Positions 19,295 to 27,749 of a DNA stretch of 64,000 bases are shown in pieces. The stretch spans positions 8,246,001-8,310,000 of the forward strand of contig NZ_CP042997.1 of assembly GCF_008087625.1 (NCBI RefSeq), in the 5' to 3' direction. How positions within the stretch are numbered: position 1 is the first letter of the stretch; the number at the start of each line of letters is the position of its first letter. Source of the DNA: Aquisphaera giovannonii. GTDB taxonomy: Bacteria; Planctomycetota; Planctomycetia; Isosphaerales; Isosphaeraceae. Made by a program: the position numbers and the translations under genes. The notes below the pieces were generated by a model, which saw nothing but the letters and a program-made list of their open reading frames with translations, ran no database searches and was not told the origin of the DNA.

Positions 19295-22054
19295 TTACCT
19301 CCCCGTCTGTTGGAGCGAATCGAAGCAGACACGCGGCGACGCGGCGGGAGCGGCGGCCCGGCCCCGCCCGTCGCCCGGGGGCGCCGTGGGCCCGTGGGTT
19401 TGCGGCGGGGCCTCCGCCGAACCGAGCCGGCCCCCGAATTTCGCCTTGGCCACCCGGCGGATGGCCTCGTGCAGCTTGCCCACCTCGATGGGCTTGGTGA
19501 GGTGCTCCGAGAAGCCCGACCGGAGGCTCATGGCCACGTCCTCGGCCGACCCGAATCCGCTCAATGCGATGCCCGCCGTCGGAGACCTGTCGGTCAACTC
19601 CCGCATCAGGTCCAGCCCGGTCCCGTCGGGCAGGTCGATGTCGCTGATGACCAGGTCGAAGGCGCAGGCCTCCGCCAGCCTCCTCGCGGTGCGATAGTCG
19701 CCTGCCGGGTTGACGACGTGGCCGCATTCCCCGAGCACCTTGGACAGGTAGTGCAGCGTGTCCCGATTGTCCTCCACCAGCAGGATGGCGAGCCCGCCCG
19801 CCGCGGAGGCATCGTCGAGGCTGGCCCCGGGCACTTCTTGCGGGGCGTCTCCCGCCGCCGCGGCCTCGCAAGTCTCGAAGCGGACCGTGAACGTGGCGCC
19901 CCGGCCCTCCCCGCCGCTGGAGCAGGCGAGATGGCCGCCGTGGGCCTCGACGACTGAGCGGCTGATGGCCAGCCCCAGCCCCAGCCCCCCGAAGCGGCGC
20001 TGGTCCGCGGGCTTGGACGCGAAGGGCGTGAAGATCGTCGGCAGGCGTGCGGGGTCGATGCCGATGCCGGTGTCGATGACCTCGGCCTCGAAGCGCGGGG
20101 GGCCTCCCTCCGGGCCCGCCACGTTGCGGGTCCGGATCGTGACGCGGCCGCCCTCCGGCGTGAACTTGACGGCGTTCTTGATGAGGTTCCAGAACACCTG
20201 CTGGAGGCGCGCGGGATCCCCCATCATCTCCGGGAGCGTCGCCTCCAGCTCGAGGCGGAGTTCCACGCCGCAGTCCTCGATCGCGGGCCGGCACACCTCG
20301 GCCGCGAGGCGGATGGCGCGGTGGACGTCCGCGCGGGACATCACCAGCGACAGCCGGCCCGTCGTCGCCCGGGTGAGGTCCAGCAGGTCGTCGATGAGCC
20401 GGGCCTCGAGCCTCGCGTTGCGGTGGATGAGCTCCAGCGACGAGCCGAGCTCGGCCGCCAGGCCTTCCCTCTCGAGGAGGCTGGACGTGGCGAGCAGGAT
20501 GGGGGTCAACGGCGTCCGCAGCTCGTGGCTGAGCATCGCCAGGAACTGGTCCCGTGCCCGGCACGCCCGCTCGGCCGTCTCCTTGGCGGCTCGAACCTCC
20601 TCGGCCTGCCGTCGACGCTCGGTGATGTCGCGGAAGGCCACGACGGCCCCCCGGCTTTCCCCGGCCGGTCGGCGAAGCCCGCGCGAGTTCGCCAGGAGCC
20701 ACCGCACGGGTCCCCCGCCGGCCGTCTTGAGCGTGATCTCGAGGTCGTCCACCCGCTGGCCGCGGAGGGCCAGGCCCAGGGGACGTTCGCGGGCCGTCCC
20801 CGCGCCCGGCGCCCCCGCGGATTCCGCGACCTTGAGCATGTCCAGGCCCAGCCAGTCCTCGGCCGTCAGGGGCCGCTCGCCCACGCCGAAGAGCGCCCGG
20901 GCCGAGGCGTTGAAGGTCAGGGGCTTGCCGTCCCCCTCCGCCACGATCACGGCGTCGCCGATGCTGTCGAGGATCGACCGGAGGACCAGCGACTGCTGCT
21001 GGAGCACCCGCTCCGCCTGGATCCGCTCGGCCACCTCCGCCTCGAGGGCCGCGTTCGCGGCGGCGAGCTCCGCCGTCCGATCGCGGACCCGGACCTCCAG
21101 GTCGTCCTTGGACCTGAGGAGCGCCTGCTCCGCGTCCCGCTTCTCGGTCACGTCGCGGACGACGGTGGCGAATCCAAGGATCTCGCCCTCGTCGTTCCGC
21201 ATGGGCGACACCCCGACGGAGGCCCAGAGCCTGGAGCCATCCTTTCGCCGGCGCCACCCCTCGGCTTCCAACGTCCCGTCCTGCTCGGCGGCCGCGATCA
21301 GCCGGCCGGGGACCTGCCGGGCCACGTCCTCGGCGACGAAGAACTCCGAGTGGTCCCGCCCGATGATCTCGGACGCATGATATCCCAGGATCCGCGCGGC
21401 CCCGATGTTCCAGCTCGCGACCCGCCCCTCGGGCGTGAGCATGATGATCGCGAATTCGCCGATGCTCTCGACCATCAGCCGCAACTGCTCCTGGCTGCGG
21501 CTCGACGACTCCATCAGGCGGCGGAGCGAGGACTCGTCGATCTCGTCGGCCCCCATCGCGCCCGACGGCTGGCCTGCCGCGGCCCGATCGCCGCTCGCCC
21601 GCTCGACCAGCCGGACCAGCAGCCAGTTGATGAGCAGGCCTTCGAGGCACCAGATGACGAGCCGAATCCCCGGGGCGAGCGCCAGGTAGGCCCTCGCGGC
21701 CGCGGAAGGCAGGAGCCACGTGTTCGCGGCCAAGGCCATCGCCGCGGCAACGATCGGCGCGGGGCGGGGCACTCGCTTCAGGACGCCCGCGACCGCTCCG
21801 AGGCACAGGAAGGCGGCCGTCCAGTCGGGCCCCAGAAGGGATTCCACGAGCAATCCCAGCGCGATGGAGGCGAGGACGACGGCCAGCGAGGCCTGCCCGG
21901 TCCGGCCGTCCCGCGGCCCCATACCTTGCTCGCCCGCCTGCGGTCCGCAGTCCAGTTCCGCGGTCTCCGGTTCTCCCCCCTGCGGGAAGAAGGCCGAGAG
22001 GGCCGGCGGCGGTTCGCGCCATGGGCCGCGGAGACGTTTCCCGGCGACGCTCAT
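19295..22054 (-). CDS. Hybrid sensor histidine kinase with PAS domains and C-terminal receiver
   Basis: The 919-residue protein has an N-terminal membrane region with about four hydrophobic helices (about 55-150), a PAS domain (about 190-305), a coiled segment, a second PAS domain (about 355-480), a HisKA domain with phosphorylatable H510 in SHELRTPLTP, a HATPase_c domain (NLIKNAVKFTPEGG; DTGIGIDP; GGLGLGLAIS), and a receiver with phosphoacceptor D805 in DLVISDIDLPDGTG and conserved K in LTKPIEV. The last 45 residues are Ala/Pro-rich. It probably autophosphorylates on H510 and passes phosphate to its own receiver. No dedicated output regulator is adjacent, and the stimulus is unknown. Confidence 0.92.
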   Translation of the reverse strand: MSVAGKRLRGPWREPPPALSAFFPQGGEPETAELDCGPQAGEQGMGPRDGRTGQASLAVVLASIALGLLVESLLGPDWTAAFLCLGAVAGVLKRVPRPAPIVAAAMALAANTWLLPSAAARAYLALAPGIRLVIWCLEGLLINWLLVRLVERASGDRAAAGQPSGAMGADEIDESSLRRLMESSSRSQEQLRLMVESIGEFAIIMLTPEGRVASWNIGAARILGYHASEIIGRDHSEFFVAEDVARQVPGRLIAAAEQDGTLEAEGWRRRKDGSRLWASVGVSPMRNDEGEILGFATVVRDVTEKRDAEQALLRSKDDLEVRVRDRTAELAAANAALEAEVAERIQAERVLQQQSLVLRSILDSIGDAVIVAEGDGKPLTFNASARALFGVGERPLTAEDWLGLDMLKVAESAGAPGAGTARERPLGLALRGQRVDDLEITLKTAGGGPVRWLLANSRGLRRPAGESRGAVVAFRDITERRRQAEEVRAAKETAERACRARDQFLAMLSHELRTPLTPILLATSSLLEREGLAAELGSSLELIHRNARLEARLIDDLLDLTRATTGRLSLVMSRADVHRAIRLAAEVCRPAIEDCGVELRLELEATLPEMMGDPARLQQVFWNLIKNAVKFTPEGGRVTIRTRNVAGPEGGPPRFEAEVIDTGIGIDPARLPTIFTPFASKPADQRRFGGLGLGLAISRSVVEAHGGHLACSSGGEGRGATFTVRFETCEAAAAGDAPQEVPGASLDDASAAGGLAILLVEDNRDTLHYLSKVLGECGHVVNPAGDYRTARRLAEACAFDLVISDIDLPDGTGLDLMRELTDRSPTAGIALSGFGSAEDVAMSLRSGFSEHLTKPIEVGKLHEAIRRVAKAKFGGRLGSAEAPPQTHGPTAPPGDGRGRAAAPAASPRVCFDSLQQTGR

Positions 22055-23225
22055 CGTAAGTTCCTCGACGTGGCCCTTTCACCGATCGTCACGAGCGCGA
22101 TCCCCATCTCGGTGCCTGTTCGAGCTCGTCAGCCCGGGTTGGCGAGGCAGCGACCGCGTCCCACCGGGTCCGGGCCACCCGGGGGTCGGGTCGCCCCGAA
22201 CGCCCGGGCCGACGGGCATGGCACGCCCTGGATCGGTCCCGCGACCGGAGCCGGCCTGTTGCTCGATTCGACGCATCCGATTCCGCGACTTCGCGTGCGG
22301 CCTGCGCGACCCTCTCGACGGATGGAGGAGACGGTCAACGACGATCGTCTGTTGCCGATTCTGGCGCCACGACGCGTGCGGGGGCCGAGCCGGAGACAGC
22401 CTCGGCCATCGCGCGGCGGTGCACTAATACCCCGGACATGGACCAGCCTGCGGTCCCCGGCGGCCCCGGGACGAGCCCGTTCGATTCTCGATGCATCATA
22501 CCCTCGATGCCGCTTACGCACCGGAGGGCGGCCCGCCCGCGGCCGGCCAGAAGCCGGCACTCACACGGCGGATCTGTTTCCGGGCCATCCTTCCCTGCGA
22601 ACGGGACGATGGGGCGCGAACTGTGTCGCCGAATCATAGGGATCATCCGTCGTCGGTGACCGCCATCTTATGCCACGACATCAGTCTTTCGTATAATAAA
22701 CCATCATCGGCCAGTTATCAAGGATTTTCGTTTCTTTTTTCACGAACGCACGCCGGATCCAGCCGACCTGATCGAATCGCGGGCGATCGATCGCGAGCGA
22801 TTCGCCATGGATAAGTCCTGCCTCCCCAAGGCCCCCACCGCGTCGGCTTTCCTCTGTTGCCATGAGGCTTAATCTCATGTGGGAACAATTGCTCCAATGA
22901 ACTTAAAAAAACTCCGTTACGCTCCACGACCTCATGCCGGCATCGTCGGCGAGTCCTGAGTGCGCCTTGCTGACTCGGCTGGTCCTGGATGCGGGCCCCG
23001 AGTTGCCGACCCATTCCCGTTCGACGTCGATATGATGAGCCCCGCGAGCCGTGGCGAGATGCAACGATTCCAACATGTCGCCAGCCTCCTCCCGTGGCCG
23101 CTGAGCCGGGGCCTTCCGGACACTGAGGCCGAGTGGGCGAGAGGCCCGTCGGGCCGTGCCTCGACCCACGGCGGTCCCCGGAGCCTTGATGAGGGCAGGC
23201 AAGGCGCCACGATCGGCCCTCACGC
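22055..23225. other. Gene-free region with AT-rich patch upstream of the IS
   Basis: About 1.2 kb with no recognisable gene. Short open frames on both strands have no family resemblance. The stretch 22650-22920 is strikingly AT-richer than its surroundings (for example TTTTCGTTTCTTTTTTC at 22725-22741, and a TATAAT at 22692-22697). It should contain the promoter of the histidine kinase gene and could hold a regulatory element or a relic of transferred DNA. The IS listed next begins at its right end. Confidence 0.45.
23219..23225. repeat. Target-site duplication, left copy (CTCACGC)
   Basis: This 7-bp sequence directly abuts the left inverted repeat and is identical to 24758-24764 on the other side of the insertion sequence. 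Confidence 0.85.
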
Positions 23226-23249
23226 GGGGTGAGCGTCTTGTAAGTGGTA
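23226..23249. repeat. Left terminal inverted repeat of the IS
   Basis: It starts GGGGT and matches the right end with three mismatches over about 24 bp. The transposase stop codon is only about 5 bp inside it. Confidence 0.85.
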
Positions 23250-23253
23250 AAGG

Positions 23254-24444
23254 TCAAGCTGCCTTCCGGCGGTTGGCCCAGAAGCCGGTCCAGAGGGCGG
23301 ACTCGCTGAGGTAGAGGGCCCGGAGGTGGGCCATGGCGTCGGCCCCCTGATGGCCCCAGCGCATCCCGGTGCCGTTGAGCCGCTCGTTGATCACCAGCTT
23401 GCAGCCGGCCTCCATCGGGCCCGAGCCGATCTGCCACCCCTTGGCCAGGTAGGCCGGGTAGTCCATCCGGTGGTGCTGGTTGCGGAAGTAGTTCACCGTC
23501 GCCTCCCACGTCGCCCGCGCCCGCGGGGCGGCCGCGACGTCCAGGCCCTCCAGCCAGGCCAGCATCGCGGCGCCCCCCTCGTGCTTCAGCCGATGCGACC
23601 ACGCCGCGTGCGCCGCCTCCGCCTGGGCCTCGTCGGCGTGCCAGGCCTTGGCCAGGTCCCCCAGGTGCTCGCTGGCGTGGTAGAAGTCCAGGATCACCGC
23701 GTCGATCCGCCCGAAGTGCCGCCTCAGCAGGTCCTCCAGCCCCGACCCGCCGTCGCACACCGCGATCCAGCGCCGGGCCTCGCCCATGCCCGCCCGGGCG
23801 GCCATGTGTCGCAGCGGCTCGGCCACCGCCTCCTGGCCCTCGGCGCTGGCGACGTACCTCGCCTGCCGGGGGGGCCGGCGCCGGCCCTGGGTCGCCCATC
23901 GCTCGCGGCCCTCGGGGATGGGGTTGTAGACCATGCCCACGGCGATCATCTCCCCCTCGGCCGCGGCCCCCTCGGGCCCCTGCCTGCGGACGCCCGTCAG
24001 GTCGATCGACACGTAGGCGCAGGTCATCCCCTCGGCGTCCACGTGCCAGGCCCAGGGGCCCGCCTCGTCGAAGGGGACCTTGGACTCGATGGCCCGGCCC
24101 ACCTCGGCGCCGACGGCCTCGGCGACCCGCTCCACGGTGGACTCGGCGAGGTCCAGGCCGCACATCCGCGGCAGGGCGACATCGGCGGCCTTGGCGAAGC
24201 TCTCCCGGGCCGCCGCCAGGCAGGCCAGCTCGGCGGCGCCGGAGGTCAGGTCGCCGCCGTCGAGGCCGAAGGCGGCGTCGGCGGGGCAGTGGCCCTCGCG
24301 GCATCGCGGGCAGTGGTAGTAGCCGCGCTCGATGCGCAGCGGGCCCAGGGCCGAGACCAGCCCCTTGGGCCGATAGCCCTTGAAGCGGGCGGCCTCGGAG
24401 CAGCGGGGGCAGCTCGTGCTGGACCCTACATACCCCCTTTTTTC
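23254..24444 (-). CDS. ISKra4-like transposase, main (second) reading frame
   Basis: This 396-residue part is read after a -1 shift from the first frame at 24438-24444. It opens with a zinc-ribbon (SCPRC ... HCPRC). The DDE core follows: D in AVCDGGSGLEDLL, D in VILDFYHASEHLGDLAKAW, and E in GSGPMEAGCKLVINERL, with the GMRWG element typical of ISKra4-family transposases. The frame has no start codon of its own with a ribosome binding site, so it is expressed as a fusion of about 467 residues. All catalytic residues are present, so the enzyme may be active. Confidence 0.85.
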   Translation of the reverse strand, partial: EKRGYVGSSTSCPRCSEAARFKGYRPKGLVSALGPLRIERGYYHCPRCREGHCPADAAFGLDGGDLTSGAAELACLAAARESFAKAADVALPRMCGLDLAESTVERVAEAVGAEVGRAIESKVPFDEAGPWAWHVDAEGMTCAYVSIDLTGVRRQGPEGAAAEGEMIAVGMVYNPIPEGRERWATQGRRRPPRQARYVASAEGQEAVAEPLRHMAARAGMGEARRWIAVCDGGSGLEDLLRRHFGRIDAVILDFYHASEHLGDLAKAWHADEAQAEAAHAAWSHRLKHEGGAAMLAWLEGLDVAAAPRARATWEATVNYFRNQHHRMDYPAYLAKGWQIGSGPMEAGCKLVINERLNGTGMRWGHQGADAMAHLRALYLSESALWTGFWANRRKAA

Positions 24445-24656
24445 CGCTGCATGGCAGCGGCCTGGAGGGCCTTGGCGCCGACCCGATGGACCATGTCGCG
24501 GAGCTGGAACTCGGCCTCGCCGAAGAGCTCGTCGTCGGGCTTGGTGGCCAGCAGCTCGGCCATGGCCCGGATGTCCGCGTCCGAGGCCGCCCGGAGCTCC
24601 TCGTAGAGATCCTGGGCGAGGCGGGCCTGCCGCTCGGGCAGATGCTCGAAGGACAT
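24426..24656 (-). CDS. ISKra4-like transposase, first reading frame (N-terminal part)
   Basis: The 76-residue frame starts at an ATG with GGAGGG about 8 bases upstream and is helical (LPERQARLAQDLYEELRAAS). It ends in QRKKGGM, running through A6G5 on its coding strand (24433-24443). Re-reading one base there leads into the transposase frame (KRGYVGSS), which has no break downstream. The run of six A residues before G residues is a typical programmed frameshift or polymerase-slippage site. The alternative, a disabling frameshift mutation, is less likely given the intact ends. Confidence 0.8.
   Translation of the reverse strand: MSFEHLPERQARLAQDLYEELRAASDADIRAMAELLATKPDDELFGEAEFQLRDMVHRVGAKALQAAAMQRKKGGM
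24433..24443 (-). promoter_or_regulatory. Probable programmed -1 frameshift site of the transposase
   Basis: On the minus strand the sequence is AAAAAAGGGGG, in the short overlap of the two transposase frames. The zero frame stops at the TAG at 24426-24428. No stimulatory pseudoknot was tested. Confidence 0.6.
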
Positions 24657-24735
24657 GACGGGGACCCTCCGTGAACAGAAGGCTACTGATTCCGAGGCGA
24701 CGCATCGAAGACCTCTGTTCTACGGAATTTCCCAC

Positions 24736-24757
24736 CCACTTTCGAGACGCTTACCCC
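24736..24757. repeat. Right terminal inverted repeat of the IS
   Basis: On the plus strand it reads CCACTTTCGAGACGCTTACC then CC. It is the reverse complement of the left end apart from three mismatches, and abuts the target duplication at 24758. Confidence 0.85.
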
Positions 24758-24764
24758 CTCACGC
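24758..24764. repeat. Target-site duplication, right copy (CTCACGC)
   Basis: It is identical to 23219-23225. Its outer edge is 19 bp before the -35 element of the glycan operon promoter. Confidence 0.85.
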
Positions 24765-24783
24765 GCGTCGGGCCGGCCTCGTC

Positions 24784-24812
24784 TTGACCGGCAAGGACTT
24801 GCGTCGTATGTT
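24784..24812 (+). promoter_or_regulatory. Sigma70-like promoter of the glycan operon
   Basis: TTGACC (24784-24789) and TATGTT (24807-24812) are separated by exactly 17 bp. It lies 93 bp before the first glycosyltransferase start and 19 bp outside the insertion sequence's target duplication, so the insertion left it intact. Confidence 0.55.
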
Positions 24813-24905
24813 ATGCCCCCGAATGCCGGCCGGGCCGGGCAGGCCTCGCGAAGGATCGCGGGCAGCCGGGGCGCGATCTCGCCGCGAGGACGAGGGACGG
24901 AACCC

Positions 24906-25853
24906 TTGACGATCGACCGAACGCACATCCTGATCCTCAATTACAACGGCCGGTCGCTCCTGGAGGAGTGCCTGCCGACGATCGTCGAGGCGGCCGAAGG
25001 CGCGGGGGTTCCCTGCGCGGTCAGCGTGATCGACAACGCCTCGACGGACGGGTCGTGCGACCTGCTGGCCCAGCGATGGCCGCGCGTCGGCCTCATCCGC
25101 CACGAGAACCTCGGGCTGGCGTCGTTCAACGACGTGCTGGCGACGCTCGACGAGCCGGTGGTGCTCCTCCTCAACAACGACGTGAAGCTGGAGGGGGGCT
25201 CCATCCCCCCCCTGCTCCGCGCCTTCGAGGAGCACGACGACGCCCTCTTCTCGGCGCCGCTCTGCTGGACGTTCGACGGCCGGGAGTACGAGGGGATGCG
25301 GACGCGGGTGCGGTCGCGGTTCGGGCTGGTCCAGGGCATGTGCCGGGTGCCGGGGAGCGAGGCGGCCTGGCGGGAGGCGGACCTGACGGCCGCGGCCGGG
25401 CCGGTTCTGGCGGTCGATCGCCTCCGGTTCCTGGAGATCGGCGGGTACGACCCGGTCTACTTCCCCGGCCGGATCGAGGACCTGGACCTCGGCTTCCGGG
25501 GCTGGATGGCCGGCTATCGCGGCTACTACGAGCCGGGGTCCGTGGCTTATCACAGGGGCCTGGCCACGTTCGGCCCGGCCTTCGGGGACGCCGGCTGCGA
25601 TCGCCTGGCGGTCCGCAACAGCTTCCTGTTCGCGTGGAAGAACCTCGGCGGCCCCCGGCTGGCCCGTCACCTGCTCTGGATCCCGCCGCGCCTGGCGTAC
25701 TGGCTGGCCCGGGGCCGGATCGACCTCGCCCTCGCGCTGGTCGCCGCCGCCCGGCGATGGGACGACGTGCGCCGGCGAAGGAGGTCGCGGCGGGACGCGG
25801 ACGGGACCTGGGTCGATCGTCAGGAGGCCTTCTTCCGCCGTTTCGCGTGGTGA
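24906..25853 (+). CDS. Family 2 glycosyltransferase (rhamnosyltransferase-like)
   Basis: The 315-residue GT-A enzyme begins HILILNYNGRSLLEECL, with the nucleotide-binding ASTDGS (SVIDNASTDGSCDLLAQ), the metal-binding region LLLNNDVKLEGG, and the acceptor-site motif GRIEDLDLGFRGW (ED at about residues 192-193). It should transfer a sugar from a nucleotide donor in the cytoplasm. The TTG at 24906 was chosen because the fold begins right after it, and GAGGGACGG lies 5-13 bases upstream; earlier in-frame codons cover the promoter. It is the first gene of a same-strand cluster of eight glycan genes. Confidence 0.85.
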   Translation: MTIDRTHILILNYNGRSLLEECLPTIVEAAEGAGVPCAVSVIDNASTDGSCDLLAQRWPRVGLIRHENLGLASFNDVLATLDEPVVLLLNNDVKLEGGSIPPLLRAFEEHDDALFSAPLCWTFDGREYEGMRTRVRSRFGLVQGMCRVPGSEAAWREADLTAAAGPVLAVDRLRFLEIGGYDPVYFPGRIEDLDLGFRGWMAGYRGYYEPGSVAYHRGLATFGPAFGDAGCDRLAVRNSFLFAWKNLGGPRLARHLLWIPPRLAYWLARGRIDLALALVAAARRWDDVRRRRRSRRDADGTWVDRQEAFFRRFAW

Positions 25854-25924
25854 CGAGGACGCGGCGTGGGAGCCGCCCGGACGGAGGCGGCCAGGACGAG
25901 ATCCGATTCGCAGGGAGGCGAGGG

Positions 25925-26986
25925 ATGGCGTCTCGGGGGATCCAACTGGTGATCGACGCCCGGCCGCGGGGGCCTTCCGGCCCGCTCGCGGTCGAGCCCT
26001 TGCTCGGACGCCCCGTGCTCGCCAGGCTGCTCGATCAGGCCGCACCCCTCGCTTCCGATCATCGGCCGATCGCGGTGCATGCCCGCGAGGACGAGCACGA
26101 GCTGCTCCGGGGCCTCGTCGCCGAGGCCGCCCCGGGGCGTGCCGTGCTGGCCACCGGCCCTCCCCTTTCCGGCGCGACGGTGCTGCGGACCGACCGGCTG
26201 TACGACGCCAGGCGCCTGAGGAGGGCGATCCGCCGCGGGGCCGACGTGGAGTCGGCCGTCGTCTGGCGGCTCGATCAGGGTCGGGGCCTCGCGGCCGCCG
26301 AGGAGGAGCTGAAGCGGCGGCTGACCTACCAGCCCCTCGGCCGCTTCTGGGCCTTCGGCCTGGCCCGGGCGCTGGCCGAGGCCCTCGCACCCACCCGGGT
26401 CCGGCCGAACATCGTGACGCTCGCGGCCGCCGGGCTCATGCTGGCCGCCTCGGCCATGGTGGCATTCGGCGGCCCGGCTCCGGGTCTCGCGGCGGCGACG
26501 GCCGCGGCGCTGGCGGCCGCCCTGGTGCTGGACACGGCCGACGGCCGGCTCGCCCGGCTCCAGGGGACGAGCTCGCCGTTCGGCCGGTGGCTCGATCAGG
26601 TCCTCGACGAGCTGGCCGACATGAGCCTGCACGCCGCGATCGCCTGGTCGGCCTATGCCTCTAGCGGCGACGTACGCTGGCTCCTGCTGGGCATGGCCTA
26701 TCCGTCCGGGAAATACATCTTCGTGATGCAGTCGCTCGGGGGCGAGGCCCTGGAGCGGGCGTGGGAGCCGGCGGCCTCGAGACCGGCCCCGTCCCGTCGC
26801 CTGCGGCGGTGGGCGAGGCCGGCCCGCCGGGCCGTGGAGATGGCCGGCCACGCGGACGTCCGCTGGCACCTCTGGATCGTCCTGGCGGCGATGCGGCGGC
26901 TGGACCTCGCCCTGGTCGCCTACGCGGCGTACTTCCCGCTCCGGGCGCTCGCCGGCGGGCTCCGGAAGGCGGTGGGCCGTGCCTGA
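25925..26986 (+). CDS. CDP-alcohol phosphatidyltransferase with N-terminal nucleotidyltransferase-like region
   Basis: The 353-residue membrane protein has the full family signature D-G-x2-A-R-x8-G-x3-D-x3-D (DGRLARLQGT then FGRWLDQVLD, about residues 201-223), embedded among six or so hydrophobic helices. The first 120 residues (IQLVIDARP, VEPLLGRPVLARLLDQAAPL) resemble a degenerate sugar nucleotidyltransferase domain, a layout like fused inositol-phosphate cytidylyltransferase/phosphotransferases. It should move a phospho-alcohol from a CDP-alcohol to an acceptor in the membrane. Its stop overlaps the next start by 8 bp. The substrate is unknown; in this cluster a phosphodiester-linked glycan or lipid head group is plausible. 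Confidence 0.85.
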   Translation: MASRGIQLVIDARPRGPSGPLAVEPLLGRPVLARLLDQAAPLASDHRPIAVHAREDEHELLRGLVAEAAPGRAVLATGPPLSGATVLRTDRLYDARRLRRAIRRGADVESAVVWRLDQGRGLAAAEEELKRRLTYQPLGRFWAFGLARALAEALAPTRVRPNIVTLAAAGLMLAASAMVAFGGPAPGLAAATAAALAAALVLDTADGRLARLQGTSSPFGRWLDQVLDELADMSLHAAIAWSAYASSGDVRWLLLGMAYPSGKYIFVMQSLGGEALERAWEPAASRPAPSRRLRRWARPARRAVEMAGHADVRWHLWIVLAAMRRLDLALVAYAAYFPLRALAGGLRKAVGRA

Positions 26987-27749
26987 GCCGCGGATCTCGG
27001 CCCTCATCGTGGCGAGGAATGAGGCGGAGAACCTGCCGGGCTGCCTGGACTCGGTCGCGTTCGCCGACGAGCGGGTGGTCGTCGTGGACTCCCGGAGCGA
27101 CGACGCGACGCTGGAGATCGCGCGGGCCCGCGCCGACGTCGTCGCCGTCCGGGACTTCGACGACTTCGCGGGCCAGCGGAACGCCGGGCGGGCGATGGCC
27201 AGCGGCGACTGGATCCTGTCGATCGACGCCGACGAGCGCGTGACGCCGGGGCTCGCCGGGGAGATCCGCCGGGCCATCCGCGACGCCGATTCGAGCGGAC
27301 TGGTCGGCTTCCGGCTGCCGATCCGGAGCGAGATCCTCGGCCGGCCGTTCGGATACTCGGGCACGCAGCAGGACATCCCGCTGCGTCTCTTCCGTCGCGG
27401 GCTCGGCGCGTGGACCGGGCAGGTCCACGAGACGGTCGCCATCTCCGGCCCGATCGGCCGGATGTCCGGCTTCCTGACGCACCGGACCCTCCCCTCGATG
27501 CAGGCCTTCCTGGGGAAGATCGACCACTACACGACGCTCGAAGCGAGCGACCTCTACCGCGCCGGCGAGCGGTTCCGCGCGAGCGACCTGGCGGCGCGGC
27601 CGTTCTGGGTCTTCCTCAAGCTGTACCTGGCCAAGCAGGGGTTCCGCGACGGCCTCGAAGGGCTGATGTTCTGCGCCCTGTCGGGCCTCTCGGTCGCGGT
27701 CCGGACGTGGAAGCTGCGCGAGATCGATCTCGCGAAGGGGGCGGCGTGA
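26979..27749 (+). CDS. Family 2 glycosyltransferase (WaaE/KdtX-like)
   Basis: The 256-residue enzyme starts ISALIVARNEAENLPGCLDS and carries VVDSRSDDAT and the DxD-like SIDADERVTP (ILSIDADER), plus the WaaE-type motifs FGYSGTQQDIPLRLFRR and GQVHETV. Family members add a glucose to a lipopolysaccharide core or related acceptor. The GTG at 26979 overlaps the preceding stop, and the next gene overlaps it by 4 bp (GTGA), implying translational coupling. Confidence 0.87.
   Translation: MPEPRISALIVARNEAENLPGCLDSVAFADERVVVVDSRSDDATLEIARARADVVAVRDFDDFAGQRNAGRAMASGDWILSIDADERVTPGLAGEIRRAIRDADSSGLVGFRLPIRSEILGRPFGYSGTQQDIPLRLFRRGLGAWTGQVHETVAISGPIGRMSGFLTHRTLPSMQAFLGKIDHYTTLEASDLYRAGERFRASDLAARPFWVFLKLYLAKQGFRDGLEGLMFCALSGLSVAVRTWKLREIDLAKGAA

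Larger units (their letters stand above)
23226..24757 (-). mobile_element. ISKra4-like insertion sequence, apparently intact
   Basis: The element is 1,532 bp. Imperfect terminal inverted repeats match at 21 of 24 positions: the left begins GGGGTGAGCGTCTTGTAAG (23226-23244) and the right, read inward on the minus strand, begins GGGGTAAGCGTCTCGAAAG (24757-24739). Immediately outside both ends is the 7-bp direct repeat CTCACGC (23219-23225 and 24758-24764), a target-site duplication. It encodes one transposase split over two frames. Matching ends, target duplication and open frames suggest a fairly recent insertion. Family assignment rests on the transposase motifs. Confidence 0.9.

Noticed and set aside
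22692-22697. TATAAT as a -10 element in the AT-rich patch
   Set aside because: No -35 element at 16-18 bp, and no plus-strand gene follows in a suitable place.
22903-23223. Minus-strand open frame of 106 codons next to the IS
   Set aside because: No resemblance to a known family and its start lies in the target duplication, so it is not supported as a gene, although a gene relic cannot be excluded.
24448-24735. Extension of the main transposase frame upstream of the A6G5 site
   Set aside because: Those codons are antisense-like and Arg/Gly-rich. The true N-terminal part is in the other frame with a ribosome binding site.
24759-26390. Minus-strand open frame of 543 codons over the glycosyltransferase genes
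   Set aside because: Arg/Pro-rich shadow of the plus-strand GT2 and CDP-alcohol phosphotransferase genes.
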